Notes: generated by a model from the letters alone, not told the origin. A stretch of 64,000 nt of DNA from Polytrichum commune (GCA_950295325.1 OX485806.1:23314001-23378000), one strand, 5' to 3'; positions 1 through 13,305 are shown, counted from the stretch's first letter. Numbers and translations are program-made.

Positions 1-2763
1 TCACATCACTTGTTAATATCCATTGGCATTGTCCGTGTAGTGAACAATCAAGTCACGATTTAAGCCAATCTTGGCATAATTCAAAACTAGGATAAACCAA
101 GAACCAATTGGGGCAACCGTTTTATGATGGTACGCTTTGTAACAATGGTAGTTCCTAATACCATTGTCAAGTGGTGTGAGTGCTACATAGTTGGCCTTAT
201 TGAAGTGTTTATTACCAAACAATGAATTCATATGTTAAAAGTAGGTTCAGCATTTACAATAACTATAAAAGTTTTCTTCACTTTTATTAACTTTTATTCT
301 TCAATATGGGTTTGTTTACCACTACCCACTCAAAGAGGTTATAATGTTCATAATGCACATTGGATCAATTGTAAGATTTGGGAGAAAAATCCTCTTCTTT
401 ATACAAGTAGAGTGGGTGTAGTGTACACGATCCATGTGGCATGTGTTAACTTGAGAATTGAAGTCATGGTAGTCATCTTGTATGTATGTGTTTGTATATA
501 ACAACTTCATATCAACACAAATCTTGTTGACTGTGGGATTGTGTTTGATTGTCTAAGTTTTATTATTATTATTATTTTAATAATAATTTCATCTTCGTTG
601 AGGTCCAAACACTTGTTGAGGAAATAGACCAACTTCTAAATACACAGTCTTGTAATTTCATGTTAACCCGCATTCTTTGCCATGAGTTAGGATGACCTTG
701 AAAATAAGGTGCACCCTATACTATCCAAGTCTAATATCATGTAATGAACTACCAACAATGCATAATCTTGTAAAGAGTGGGAAATTTACTACATTTCAAC
801 AATTGTGTAAGGTAAATGAAAGTTGTTAAATGTGGCTCTTCATGCTCTTTGCATTTGTTTCTCACTATGAGCAAGAGGAGCCATGTTGGAATTACATACA
901 AGTTTGTTGACTATGTTAATATTTAGGTACAACTAACATGCAAGTAAATTGTTTGGAATTACCTAAAATGTTGACTTTTTGGCCAATTATGGACTAGATT
1001 GCCACCGCAAGTATGTATGTATGTCTTCGTTAGGATGCCAAATGTATGCGCACACAATGTACCTACTTTTCATGCACATCCAACATGTTGGTGATCACAT
1101 TTCAAACCTCGGCCTCAACCACATGAAACACCATGCTTAGCAAAGGGGATGAGGGGAAGAGGGAAATGAGGGAGAATAACAACAATGGAGGGAGAGAGAG
1201 GAACATGGCAATGGTGTTTACGGTTTACGGTTTAGGGTTCCATATGGATTGTCTTATAAGGTAAATGCTACCCTCTTCATTGACTGCTACTATCTTACAA
1301 TCACTCCATTCACAAAATACAACCTCATGGACACCCATGCACCCAAAATGTATACCCTTAACATAGAAATAGCTACACACTGGATACATAGTGACTACCT
1401 AGTAGCTATTGCAGTGGTGATGATTACCATTCATGGTAACTATCATTGCCAAAATACATGATCTTAATCACAATTTTTTGAATTTAACCTAGTGTCACCC
1501 TCTTTGCAATTAAAAGGGCATTGGAAATGGCAATACTAGTCAAAATGGCAACCACCACCACCACCACCTAGAGTTCGTTTGGACATGATATTTTAAAGTG
1601 AAACCTACAACCTTGAGAGTCATGGCAAGTGCAACATGCACGGCAACTGCCGCCATAGCGGACCCCAAATTTAAAAAGTGGCAATGGCAAGCTCCATGTG
1701 CTAGGGCCAAAAATCTCTCTATTGTATAGCGCTCTCACATTGGTCAACATGACAATCTTATGTTGGTTTAGGGACCATAGTCATGGGAGATTTTTGGGCA
1801 TAATCGATCGAGATCCTATAGTGTTTCCAAGTCCAACCGGTTATATATTGACATCTTTCGGTTTTCTGTATTAATTTGAGGTATATTCTCTAAATTCTTC
1901 TAAAATAATGGGTGATTTTGTGAAGTCTTGAACATCAACTGGTTGTTTCTCAAATCCAACAGCGTCCTCTGTAACTAGTAGTTAGCTCCATAACATCACT
2001 CAATTGACGAGCTGTGTTCAACTACCTTGATTTCAAGTTCAATTTGAAGCAATGGGAGTTAAGCATCCAAAGCCTTTATTCTCAAATCAATTGTTATTAC
2101 CATAACACAACTCATTAGCTGAGTAACGTTATGTCTCCCCGTTCATTATTAGGGACTCACATGTTGGAAGGCGACCCTAATTGCGTGAGCTTTAAACATT
2201 GAAAGCTCCATCTAGAGTAGAGGGGTCCATAACCAATCGTTGAAGACATTATGTGCCAAATCTACACAAGTATAAGGTGGCGCAAATTTTTCCATTGTAG
2301 GTAGACAGAAATCATGAGGACTACAATTTTTTTGGTAATTTCATTCCTTAAATTAAAAATACTACGAGTTTTTGACGCCGGAAGTTGGCTCAAACGTATT
2401 AGCAATGTGAAGAGTTTATCATAACCACTCATTTTAACAGCTTATTCCTCACTTTAGCACTCAAAACCTGGACATGTGTCACGGCACTACTAGTTCCAGC
2501 CTGATTGAAATTCTGGTACCCTATAGATTACCGATGTGATTCTGATCAGGAATAGGCTCTACTATAGTCTGAATCAGCATGGCACTTCGAATCACTGAGC
2601 CCCCCTTGATCCATACTTGCAACCTTAAGTCAGAAGCACCGGAGTAGAAATGAATACTCCATATTTCAGAGCTTCAAGGTCTCTGATTTTATGGAAACAT
2701 CTGGAATGCAGATGGCAATCATGTGGTCCATCTCTTTGGGAAACACAAGATAACTCAACACCA
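1..2763. other. AT-rich intergenic DNA, no gene recognised
   Basis: No open frame here looks like a conserved protein. Small items visible: a TTA-type microsatellite near 558-592, a CAC-type microsatellite near 1552-1568, and a degenerate telomere-like patch near 1225-1240. The patch at about 965-1070 resembles 15493-15590 (shared wording around 'gccaattatg', 'attgccrccgca' and 'gatgccaaatgt'), so it is a dispersed repeat. The last part, about 2650-2763, should hold the 3' untranslated region of the MED15-like gene. Confidence 0.5.
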
Positions 2764-5327
2764 TCAATTCACTTGGACTCCAGCAGCTGCAGGAGCACCA
2801 TTACCAACTTCTGGTTGTGGATTCCGGCGCCTCTTGAAGGTATCCATGATACTTGTGATCTGCTTTTCAAAAGCCTCCACTTTCTCCATATTGAATTCTT
2901 TTGGGACTCGCTCTTTTGGTACCCGCAGATAGGGGATCATCCGATGTAGAACATCCTTGTAGTGTTTCAGCTTTTGGAGTTGTTCAGCAGGCATTGGCTA
3001 TATTGTAACAAAATTCGAATAAAGAATGATTTAGAGCAGAGGTCTTACAATCAGGTTATGCAAGCCCTACAACAAACTCCCTTCACTACTTATGCACAGT
3101 TTGGAAGTAGCTTTCTGCATCATGAATTTAATGCTTAGCAGGATGCTAAAATTGTGGCAACCTCAAAGTGATTGTTATAGAACAGAAAAAGTGCAAAATG
3201 AAAATATACCTGATTGCTCCGGTGTGTGAGCATTATGTAGAGCTCATTCATATCTGCCAAGTACTTTGTATTTAAAATTTGAAGCTTTGCACCCAAGGCA
3301 GACAGATCACAATGTCAGTTATGATCAAATAGCTCACTTAAGACATCAAGAGCTGAATCAGGAAAAAACACCAAGAAACCCAACAATAAATACTCAATAT
3401 TCAAATTATATAGTCATCGTTCAATTAGAACACACCTTCTCCCAGACGTTGTTTCGTTCGATTACTACAGGTGAAAGGTCTGCAATTTCTGCATCTTGTG
3501 TAGCTGTCAATATGCCATAATACCAATCAGTATTTATAAGACTATTCTAAATCTCTCATGTCACAATACACCATGAGACTTGTACACATTTGCTCCACTC
3601 CCCCGTACTATCTTCCGTGATTGCTACCTAAAATTCATTTTGTAAGAGGCCTGCCAAGTTTTTATTAGGTGCAAGCTAATTCTGCCCAGTATGAAATTAC
3701 AATAGCAACAGATACCCTTACAGGACCCCAAGAGCAGAGTATCAGAGCACCTGAATGTGGAAGTGTGGCAGCATTTTCATATATCTACTTGCATGCCATC
3801 GGCATCTTCCAATTGAAAATGAACCAAAATGCATAATCAAATACCTGGCTCTAGAGTATTTTCCACTCGTGCTTGCTGTAATTGCACTGGCACCTGATTC
3901 TGTGTAACACACACCGATATGTGAGAGTGCTGTACATACCCTTAGCGATAAATATTAATATTATTACTGTATATATCTGTAAGTGCAATATATATTGTGT
4001 AGACAATGTTCATAGGTATCAGTAACCAGGACCTGGAATTCTGAACAATTGACTCAGGTCAGCACGACATGAGTGTGCCATATGTCATTGGGCACATTTT
4101 CTGAGCTTTGCTTTCACAAACACCACATCACCATGAAACTGCTTCTGTTAGAAGCTTTGATGTGAACCTGTAAACCTCCTATTTTAAGAATTTGATCCAT
4201 CACCATGAAATCCCTCAAAGGTGATCCATACTTTGTTGACTAGTTAATATGAAACTCAGTCAATATAGCAGTGGTTTTTTTCACCACAAACCTGTTGCTG
4301 CGCTTGCTGCTGTGCAGGGCTTCTTAAGCCTGGGGCCTGGTTTGTAGGGTGATTCATTGGTTGTAACGAGGTTGCTGCCTGAAAAATCATGTGGCATTCC
4401 AGAAAACAGTGACATACATGAGCTGGAGATCACAAGAGATTTAGAAATCCACAAGATCCACTCCCATCAATACATCACGAATGACAGCTAGTGTGGCACA
4501 TCAACCACAACAATCTAATCCAATTCCATCGACAATCCCAAGCGGATCCCTGCAAATTTGTAGGATGAATGAACTATGACCTGGCCCATTGTACTGGATG
4601 AGCTCGACCCCTGTTCACCAACTCGAGGTTGGGAACTGTCACCTCCTAATCTCAGCCTTTTCCATTCCTCAAGTAGTCTTTCATACTGATCTTCAGTTCT
4701 GTGTCGTAATTGTAGACATTGATTGATTTTCTGCTCATAGTCACTCTGCATGCGAAGCCATTAGGCAAATGATGAGCTCTAGTAATCCTTGATAACTGTT
4801 GCTCTCCATTTCACTGATGCTTCCAGAAAGACAAATTCATAAGAGAGCTCCTACTCAAATGCTATTTCCCAATCAGGAGAAGGTTATGTAAACGTGCAGA
4901 GGGTTGCTTCAAACATGAACAGTACAGAAATACAGCACAGGTGGTGGATTGCACACGGGGAAGATCTTACCCTGCTAATTGCATTGGTATAGGCCATCTC
5001 TTCAAATATCCGTGCACGTTGCCCAATTTGGCCATCTAATTGGATGTCTGGCTGAAGGTTCTCAGCTCTGCACAGTGCATGAAACTCAGCTAACCTGACA
5101 AATTTAATATGAGAAAGACAAGAACTTAAATATAGAGATGCAGAGATGACACCTCCACATAAAACTGATGCAGGTAGGAACCAGCACCACAAGAAACACA
5201 TTAGGTCGAGATTCGCCTGTGGCGGAAGAGCAATTTGCACTTAACAGCTTCCTTCATTTACACTCAGCTCTTACAATTCTAGCCGTTTGCGCTCCCGATC
5301 TTCCGAGGTGATATCCGCCTTTGCCAT
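2764..5327 (-). CDS. MED15: MED15-like Mediator tail subunit (8 coding exons)
   Basis: This is probably a subunit of the Mediator tail module, which links transcription activators to RNA polymerase II in the nucleus. I could join eight exons in frame: 5327-5275, 5094-4971, 4745-4581, 4378-4292, 3899-3845, 3503-3436, 3284-3210 and 2997-2764. They total 861 bases (286 residues plus a TGA stop), with intron phases 2,0,0,0,1,0,0 agreeing at every junction. The stretch across exons 2-3, IFEEMAYTNAISR then SDYEQKINQC, resembles the last helix of a KIX domain. A Gln-rich linker follows (exons 4-5). The last two exons, with WEKLQILNTKYLADMNELY and EQLQKLKHYKDVLHRMIPYL, match the conserved C-terminal region of plant MED15. 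Plant MED15 is usually far longer, so this is a short form. ATG 5327 is chosen because it gives the phase-2 donor GAATT|GTAAGA. Any 5' untranslated exon is not resolved. Confidence 0.82.
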
Positions 5328-6269
5328 AGCTGAAGCCCAATTCACCAATAATAAGTTCCGCTAATTCTCCAAGCGTATAACAAGGGACGGGAGGAAGGGA
5401 ACCAGTCCTCAAGTGGCCTCGGAATAAACATGGGCCTGTGCAGCAGCAAAACACACATGAACAACAAGCCAGTAGTCTACACTCCAATTCCCACCCAATC
5501 TTTACCTTCATGCCGACCTAAACCCCCTTGAATTATCAGCCCACTCTTTCCACCTCGTAAACCCCGATACCCTGGTCCCACTACTCGTAACCAGAAATTC
5601 ATGTGCAGCAACCAAGTAGACACTTCAAGATGAAGGCGACATCCACCTTCTGAAATCCTTCAGAGAAAAGGAACCTAAATGAAAGCGACGTCCACAACCC
5701 ATATCTAAGCACCCAGATTCAGGAAGGTCAACCGCACAGACCGGCGCCTGGCCATCGTGAGCCACACCGACGAGATGCATGCAAAACCCTAGCCAGCCGA
5801 CATGCTACTTTTTCCCATGTCTCCAAACCCTGACGAAACCCTTCCTGAGGCTAGAAAAAGTCAAGCTACCAACAAGAAACCGTGGATACCAAAAGAGAAG
5901 CCAAGCCAAGCAAAGCAAAGCAAAAGATGGTCCTCACCTGATCGACACAAAGTCTCGTCACTGCTGCTACCGCTGCTGCTACCGCTGCTGCTTTCCCACC
6001 TTGTTGCGGATCTCACGACCTTCGCAGGACAAGCATCGTTTTGCAATCTCCCCCGTAGCCAGGATCCGAACTCTCAAAAAAGCATTACGGAAAGAGGTCT
6101 TCACAACTACCCTAGAGTACGCGCAAATCCAACAAGATCGGTGCTCAATAGAGTCTGTATTGGACGGCGGACACGCGATTAGAAAGACGGGTATATAAAC
6201 GTCTGTACCCGGAGTACAGACCAGACTTTACCGGGTACAGACCGAACTTTATTCAGGGGCTGTCAGATC
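5328..6269 (-). promoter_or_regulatory. 5' flank of the MED15-like gene
   Basis: Upstream side of the minus-strand MED15-like gene, with higher GC than the surroundings. It probably holds the 5' untranslated region and promoter. A GCT/CTG-rich run sits at about 5957-5993. AAACCCTAG and AAACCC words resembling plant telo-box elements lie near 5784 and 5834 on the plus strand. A TATATAAA word at 6191-6198 would serve plus-strand transcription, but no plus-strand gene follows it. The transcription start cannot be set from sequence alone. Confidence 0.35.
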
Positions 6270-6640
6270 CGGGCTGGGGCAGCTCCCCATAGTTTTTTTT
6301 TTTTAAAGAAAAAAAAGTCAGAACCAGACCGAAAACTGCTGCCCGCCCTGCCCAACTTAAAAACAAAATTGCCCTTGCATTCTTGAAGGCCGCTTGACTA
6401 CAAATCCCATATTGAGTGTACTTCACTTTCAAGGTCTAAAATCCAATACATATGTGCACTTCCAATTAATAAATAAGCAATTGATACGGATTTCATTCCG
6501 GAAGTGAAACCATCAATAAAGCATATAATTAATTTGGAGATCAAAAACATTATAAAATCCTCATTAACATTGAGGTTATAATTTTTGTGACTTACCATTT
6601 GAAATTGTCTTTGTCATTCTAAAATGAATCCTTAATTAAT
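6270..6640 (+). repeat. Dispersed repeat, family R1, copy 1
   Basis: It begins with a 'gggctggggcagct' block, then 'cttgaaggccgcttgactac', 'aaatcccatattgagtg', 'aataaataagcaattga' and ends near 'gtctttgtcattctaaaatga'. The same order recurs at about 10820-11175, and a shortened copy lies at about 35640-35815. No terminal inverted repeat or coding sequence is seen. It could be the 3' part of a longer element. Confidence 0.6.
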
Positions 6641-7033
6641 CTTTGATTTAGTATGTTCATGGATCTGCATTTGCATCCGGGAATGAAAAGTGGCCTCCAC
6701 CCAGAATGCAAATGCAGACTCAGGCAAAATTGCCACTCATTCTACCTTACTACCTCAGGGATTTCCTCTAAAATGATTTGTAGTTTTCTACGGCCCTACC
6801 ATATTGAGATGTTTTTACTTAAAAACCGCCATGAAGTTGTTTGTCCTTATCTGATAGCATGCTCCTTGCATATCTCGCCGAAATGCAGGGAGTTTTGCAC
6901 TTCCTGTATTATTTTACATCCAATTTTAGGGTATAGCAGGGTGACTGGGCCAGTATCATGCATCTGCATCCGCATCGCGGATGAGAAAGCGGAAATGCAG
7001 ATGCAGGTGCAAGGTCACTGGGCTTGCCCTCAC

Positions 7034-8405
7034 CATCAGTTTTTGTTAATGAAACTCCTCGTACCCTCATAGCTAAGAGTAAAAAGCAACCAATCACAAG
7101 GGCGGGAGGTGACACTTCTAAAGGTCCTATATTCTTGCCTCATGTTTAGGTATCGATGGGAGGGTCGGTTCTTGAGGCTTAAAACCTCCACTTTGAAGCC
7201 ATGCCACATCATTTGCCAACTAGGCTCAGCACTAGATAATGTCGATGGTGTGAAGGCCGGGTTGTTAGAACCAACTTTTAGTCTTAGGGCCAGTTTAGTC
7301 AGACCATGGAAGATGGCCTTTGTCAATGGTCCGCGTTCATGGTCCAACTTCCATGGTCCGACTCCATAAAATATTAGTTTTGAGAGCCTTGGGCCCCTCA
7401 CTAGGTGCAAACCAAATGTGGACCAAGAAAAATGACCATGCACCAAAAAGTGAAGGTGCTGATTTTTTTAATACATGCCCAAAAAGGGCAATTTTGAGAA
7501 AAAATCAAGTTTGACGATTCTCTTGTATTCTCTTGGGCTTCACTTGTCTTCACTTCTACTTAATTGTGTCAAAGATGTGGCTTGCAAATCTTCTCACAAT
7601 ACTTTTTACAAAAAATGAGAAATTTAATTTGTACATGTGAAATCTACCTTGTGTTGTCACTACACTAAATAGGATATTTAGTGTTTGATTATATTTAATG
7701 TTGTTACCACCCTACCTTGCTCAACACTAAAGTTCAATTCTTTGATAATTAGTGTTGGAAGATTTCCCGTTGCGGTTCTTTTGACCACCCTGATCTACAG
7801 TCGCCAAACGACTACAAATATTTGTTTTCGTTTTGAAACTATAATTTTAGAAATTTTTGCAGTATGTAATATATTGTTGGAAAGGTATTTTCAGGACCTC
7901 TCCAACGGTATATTACAAGCCCCCAAATTCCAAACATTGCAGTTGGTAGAGCAAAAAAACAAATGTGCACTCAAATTCTTGAGTTCTAGATGTCCCACGT
8001 TGTTTGGTGAAACACGTGGCAACTAATTTAAGGGGTAGGGCAAGGTAGAAATGGTATATCTCATGGGCTATGATATAATTAAGGTACATAGAGGGTAGAT
8101 TCATTAAGATGTTGTTAAAACAACATCTGTTTGCCATGCGCCCTTGCCTTTTCCTACCAGAGCACCTCTCTTGCCTCTCTTACTGCAAAACCCATTGGAC
8201 CATGTCAGTGTATTTATTAGGCCTTCAAAATTATATTTTGGGGACCTCGACCTTCATGATCCCTCTGACATTTTTTCCTTAATGTAAACCACAGTTGTCC
8301 CGGGACAACTTCAACAACCAATCAGTTGTCTTACAGAGGCCTCGTCCAACTTCATGGTCCATAGTGTAAACTTGCCCTTAGCTAAAGTCAGGTGGGAAGG
8401 GAGCA
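7034..8405 (+). mobile_element. Outer PIF/Harbinger-type MITE, 5'-truncated copy with nested insert
   Basis: Bases 7034-7286 and 8378-8405 match the intact 521-bp element at 58046-58566. The right end 'gggagca' is followed by TAA at 8406-8408, as in the intact copy. The left 240 bases of the family are missing; different sequence precedes 7034. The element is interrupted by a second transposon (7287-8377) at its GTCTTAGCTAAAG site. Inverted relative to the 12001-13302 copy. Confidence 0.75.
7287..8377 (+). mobile_element. Inner PIF/Harbinger-type nonautonomous element, copy 1
   Basis: It starts GGGCCAGTTTAG and ends with CATAGTGTAAACTTGCCC, a worn version of the inverted repeat seen intact at 12503-13279. 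TTA at 7284-7286 and 8378-8380 is the target duplication. The interior shares long stretches with copy 2, for example 'acaagcccccaaattc' and 'tttaaggggtagggcaagg', but it is about 310 bases longer. No transposase frame is visible, so it would depend on a partner. A 3-base T-N-A duplication with a GGG start is typical of PIF/Harbinger (Tourist) elements. Confidence 0.8.
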
Positions 8406-8408
8406 TAA

Positions 8409-11400
8409 GACCGGTACATGGAACTTGACTCTTAGGACCATGTGTGAGCCGGTCCTTAGTGTAACTTAGTTGGGCACTTTGTCACTCCAACGATAAGGTT
8501 CTCGCCTACCTGCCCATCCTGCCCGCCTTCTTCCCAAGCTCTTGCTTCGAAGTTAACTTACTTCCTCATCCTCCAAATCCAAAGGAACCAATTACTGGGA
8601 AGAACCGACCACTTTAGATGAGCCGGTTGAGTTTATGAAATATCCAGTTGAAGATCAAAACTTCAGAAAATTATGGATCGTTTCAGAGGAATCTATAGAA
8701 TTGATAAAGAAAATCCAAGAGATAGATTCAAGCATTGATGCACATACTTAAGGTATGCGGGTGGCTGTTATTTAGCTACTTTTCTTAATCAAACACTTAT
8801 ATTTGATTGGTGAGGATCAAAGAACAAATATCATCCAGACATATGTTTAAAAGAGATTGGACTAAGGTAGAGGGTGCTTAAACCAACACTTTAAGCTATT
8901 GCACATACATATGGCTATGTGGTTGATATAAATATAATTATATAATTATATATATTGATATTAGCCTTTGGGCTAAACATAGGTATCAAGAAAGACAAAT
9001 ATTTTTAGTCTCAATTCAATATTCGATGAATATTCAAAGTCAAAACTACTAGCTTCCTTAAACCAATTCATAGGTCCCATGTATGGCAACCTTGCATATG
9101 ATGAGGACCCCCACCTTCATTGCCTAGAACCAATTTAACATACTTGGGCACTAGACCCAAACTACATCAAAGCCCAAGTAGTAATGATACGCAAAGCCAC
9201 ATGGCTACCCTCATGATCCCACCCGGTTCACTTGCAAAACCCTGGGAACCGACCCCCTTGCATCTTGGGAAATGATCATGTTTTGCTTTGTGAGCTTTCC
9301 CCCTTGGCGTTGTGAATAGAATGGCTAGGATAGGCATTGACAAGCCACCCTAATCCCAGCTTCAACCAACCCGAGATAGAGTGGAGCCCATTACCTACCC
9401 TACATGGAGGTAGTGGAGGCCACTATGAAGTGGCACCATTAATGACACCTAAAACCTTCACTCCGTGGGCCCATACACTCCTACACCACCGGGTACGGTT
9501 CAAGGTCGTAGAGTGTTGGCAATTGGGAGGCGTTTATAGGTGTTGGTTTTGGATGGGGTGTTGGTTTTAGCACCCTCTACCTTGCATCTTCAAATGTTAT
9601 TAACTACTACACACTCACTACAGTGACCACAATTGGGAGGAATAATGCATTCAGTTAAATAAATCAACAAGAAAACGGTAGAATCGTGAGGTCTTGTCCT
9701 TTACTATGAAAGATTACAACTGTAGCCGTCCACTTTGCTCATGCTAGTCCATGGCTATTTACTATACCTATAATCAAATCTTTCTTGGATTTTGTGCACC
9801 ATCTTCTCAAATGTAGGTCAAGGATTGAAACTACTTAATTATCACCTGATTTTTTAAAAATAAATAATTAACAACTACCAAAATAATTGTAATTAATTAG
9901 ATTTCTCCGATACATTTTAGGGAGCAACTATAGTTGACTGAATATATATTACTATAGCTAACATCCCCATTAAACAAGAAAATGGTAGAACCGTGAGGCT
10001 CTGTCCTTTCTTATGAAAGACTATAACTGTAGTTGTATACTTTGCTCGTGCCAATTCATGGTTATTTACTATACCTATAACCAACTATAGTCAATCAATT
10101 TTTTCCAATACATTTTAGGGAACAACTATAATTAACTAGATGTATGTAACTATAGTTAACTACATTTTAGAACAACTATAGTTAACTACATTTTTGGCAA
10201 GTCAAATAGTTACGAAAGGCAACTAGTTAACTAATAGTTGAATTAGTTGGTTAGTTGTCCAAGGTATGCAAGCTTTCACTATCCACGTTAAATAAATTGG
10301 ACCAAAAATAGTAGGAACAAGTAACGTTCAAGTGTGAACGCAAAGTGGTTAAGAAATTTGCTCTTGAAACATAAAAGTTGATGCATAATCTCTATCCTAC
10401 AGACAGAGCCAACAAACGTGCATTTCCAATTACCATAGCTAAATTAGGGTAGGTCCGATTTTCAATATGATTTTGGCTAATGCTTCACCGTAGAGTTATT
10501 TGCTAATGCAACACAAGTTTCGTTGTGTAACTCTAACGAGTAGAAGGTATAGAACATGAAATTACAAACCAAGTAACACCCACATACGTCCTTGTATGTG
10601 GACAATACCTACATATGCAATAATGATACCCTCCATACTTGTCATTGAGGTACCAGGTCCAAGCATTTGCAAAAGACATCAGCATAAAAAATTGGCAACC
10701 AAATAGAATACCTAGTTTGAGTGGGGCCTCTCCCTACCAAGATACCAAAAAGCACCATCCTCTAGTAGGAGGTAGGAGCACTGGTCCCATGGAGGACGGT
10801 ATCCTACCCCCACCGAGCCTTTCCGGGGAGGTAGATTCGGGCAGGGGCAGCTGCCCCACAAAGAAACCGGAATTTTCTAGACCCGTCCGAAAACTTTTGT
10901 CCGCCCCGTCCGACTTTCAAAAAAACCATTGCCTTGTATTCGTGAAGCCCACTTCTCCACAAATCCCATATTGAGTGCATTTTCATCTCCAAGGTCCAAA
11001 ATCCAATATATGTGTTCACTTTCATTGAATAAATAAGCAATTGACGGGGATTTCATTTTTGAAGTGAAACCGACAATCAAGCATATAATTAACTTGGAAG
11101 TAAACCCTCATTAGCACTGAGGTAGTAATTTTGTGACTTACCATTAAAAGGGTCTTTGTCATTCTAAAATGAAACTAAAATTAGGTGTAATAATGTTTTA
11201 GTATGTTTATTTTATAGTATTTAAGTTTATATCTTCTATTTTCACAAAGTATTCATACACACTCAAACTAATTAAGTGTGATTATGTGTAATTAAGTCTA
11301 AATAACCGTATTTGGTTTGCTAACCAACCCATGTTAATTGCATGTTCCATATCTAAGTGAAGCAACCCTTTGAGGTTCATCGACCTTCCCCTATGGGAGC

Positions 11401-12000
11401 AGTCATGCTAGCCAACCCCCCGCTCTCCTCCTCTGTGGGTCCGACCTTTGCTTGGACGGAGGAGTAGCCCTTGCCTGACCGCAACCCCCTGCCCGCAACC
11501 AAGGCCCATAGTTGCTCAGTGTCAATCCCCACCATCGACCAAGTTGGGGTGCTCTCATGGCCTACATTGTAGTTGCGCTTGGGCTCATGGGGTGCCCTAA
11601 TGACATGGGGTCCTCCCTCCCTCTCTCCCCACAAGAGTCCAACTTGGAACTACTCCTACATCCAAACATGCTCTGCAAATTGAAACTAACAACTCTAGTT
11701 CTATGAGAAACTGAAGAATGAACATTTTGACCCCAGCTGGCAACTCTCCCTCTTAAAAAAGTTGTTTCTAAAGTGCTTCTTATACTTCTAATGGGTTGAT
11801 GACCTGCACTTTTACAATGAGAAGAAAACGTGCTTGGAAAGAGGACATTGGGAGGAATCCATTGGTGTAATTTGCCTTTGCACTTTCAAACATCATTTTT
11901 GGAAACAATTAGAAGCAATTTTCTTTTACCATAGGTCACCATCCAGAGCGACCTCCTGGATGTTGAATTTCACTTCTAAGAAAATCTATAAAATGCCTTA
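8409..12000. other. Gene-free repeat-rich interval
   Basis: No coding region recognised. About 9667-9785 and 9975-10090 are a direct duplication about 310 bases apart, sharing 'gtgaggtcttgtcctt'-like text and 'ggctatttactatacctata'. They are followed by several copies of 'aacaactatagttaacta' between about 9910 and 10195. Family R1 copy 2 occupies about 10820-11175. The GC-richer stretch 11380-11640 has open frames on both strands but nothing recognisable. Confidence 0.5.
10820..11175 (+). repeat. Dispersed repeat, family R1, copy 2
   Basis: Parallel to 6270-6640 across its length: 'gggcaggggcagctgcccc', 'aaatcccatattgagtgca', 'gaataaataagcaattgac', 'gaagtgaaacc', 'gtctttgtcattctaaaatga'. No open frame of note. 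Confidence 0.6.
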
Positions 12001-13302
12001 TGCCCCCTTCCCACCCGTCTTCAGCTAAGACTAAAAAATGGTTCTAACAACCCGGCCTTCACACCATTGACACTATCTAGTGCCGAGCCTAGTTGGCAAA
12101 TGATGTGGCATGGCTTAAAAGTGGAGGCTTTAAACCTCAAGCACTGACCCTCCCATCGGTACCTAAACATGAGGCAAGAATATAAGAGCTTTAAAAGTGT
12201 TGCCTCCCGCCCTTGTGATTGGTTGCTTTTTAGTCTTAACTATGAGGGCACAAGGAGCTCCATTAACAAAAACTGAGGGTAAGATAGATGAGTACTAAGG
12301 CATTTAGGGATGGGACAAAAACTACCCAACATGTCATTGCTTGGTAGATAAAACAATGAACATGTGTGAAAGCTACTCAACTAAAACCTACTCAAAAATC
12401 TCCGGAGCAAGTTCTTGTAGATGCATTGGGATAGCCGGATGCCTCTGCTATAACCGAGGGAGCTTTACCCGGTTTTTAGGAAATACTTTTGGTCTTAGCT
12501 AAGGGCCGGTTTACACTATGGACAATGAAGTCGGAAATGGAAGATGGCCTTTGTAATTGGTCCAAGTAGATGGTCCGACTTCCATGGTCTGACTTCATAA
12601 AAAATTAGTTTTGAGAACCTTTGGACCCTACCTTGCTCAACACTAACATTCAATTCTTTGATAATTAGTGTTAGAAGATTTCCCATTGCGCTTCTTTTGA
12701 CCACTATGATCTACAGTCACTAATCCTACATATTTTTGTTTTTTGTTTTGCAACTGTATTTTTTGAAATGTTTGGGGTTGTGTAATAAACTGTTGGAAAG
12801 GTATTTTCAAGACCTTTCCAACGGTATATTACAAGCCCCCAAATTCGAAACATTGTAGTTGGTAGACCAAAAAAACAAATCTGCACTTGAATTCTTGAGT
12901 TCTAGATGTCCCGTGTTGTTTGATGAAACACGTGCGTGCCGGTTTAAGGGGTAGGGCAAGGTAATGTTGGTATGTCTCATGGGCCATGATATAATTAAGG
13001 CGTACATACAATAGATTCATTAAAAATTTCTTGAAATGACATTTCTTTGACACGGACCCTTGCCTTTTCCTACCAGACCACCTCTCTTGCCTCTCTCACC
13101 GCAAAACCCGTTGGACCATGTCGTGCATTTATTAGGCCTAAAAAATGATATTTTGGGGACCTCGACCTTCATGGTCCCTTTGCCATTTTTCCTTTAGTGT
13201 AAACCAAAGTTGTCCCAGAACAACTTCAAGAGCCAATCAGCTGCCTTGCAAAGCCCGGGTCCATAGTGTAAACCGGCCCTAAAGTCAGGTGGGAAGGGGG
13301 CA
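12001..13302 (-). mobile_element. Outer PIF/Harbinger-type MITE, complete copy with nested insert
   Basis: The left end TGCCCCCTTCCCACC and right end GGTGGGAAGGGGGCA are inverted repeats that continue inward through AGCTAAGAC/GTCTTAGCT. TTA flanks both sides (11998-12000 and 13303-13305). Removing the nested element and its duplicated TAA leaves 522 bases, against 521 in the empty copy at 58046-58566, so the gene-free interior is full length. The orientation is opposite to that of the 7.0 and 58.0 kb copies. Confidence 0.87.
12503..13279 (+). mobile_element. Inner PIF/Harbinger-type nonautonomous element, copy 2
   Basis: Perfect terminal inverted repeats of at least 21 bases: GGGCCGGTTTACACTATGG at the left and its complement at the right. 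TAA at 12500-12502 and 13280-13282 is the target duplication. The interior aligns with 7287-8377 but is 777 bases long. It encodes nothing recognisable. Confidence 0.9.
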
Positions 13303-13305
13303 TTA

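Noticed and set aside
6190-6200. TATATAAA box for a plus-strand gene
   Set aside because: No coding exon follows on the plus strand for many kilobases.
7685-8137. Open frames in both directions near 8 kb, with relatives at 12.8-13.05 kb
   Set aside because: They are the same noncoding interior of the inner MITE; the similar frames reflect shared repeat sequence and do not keep the same start or stop.
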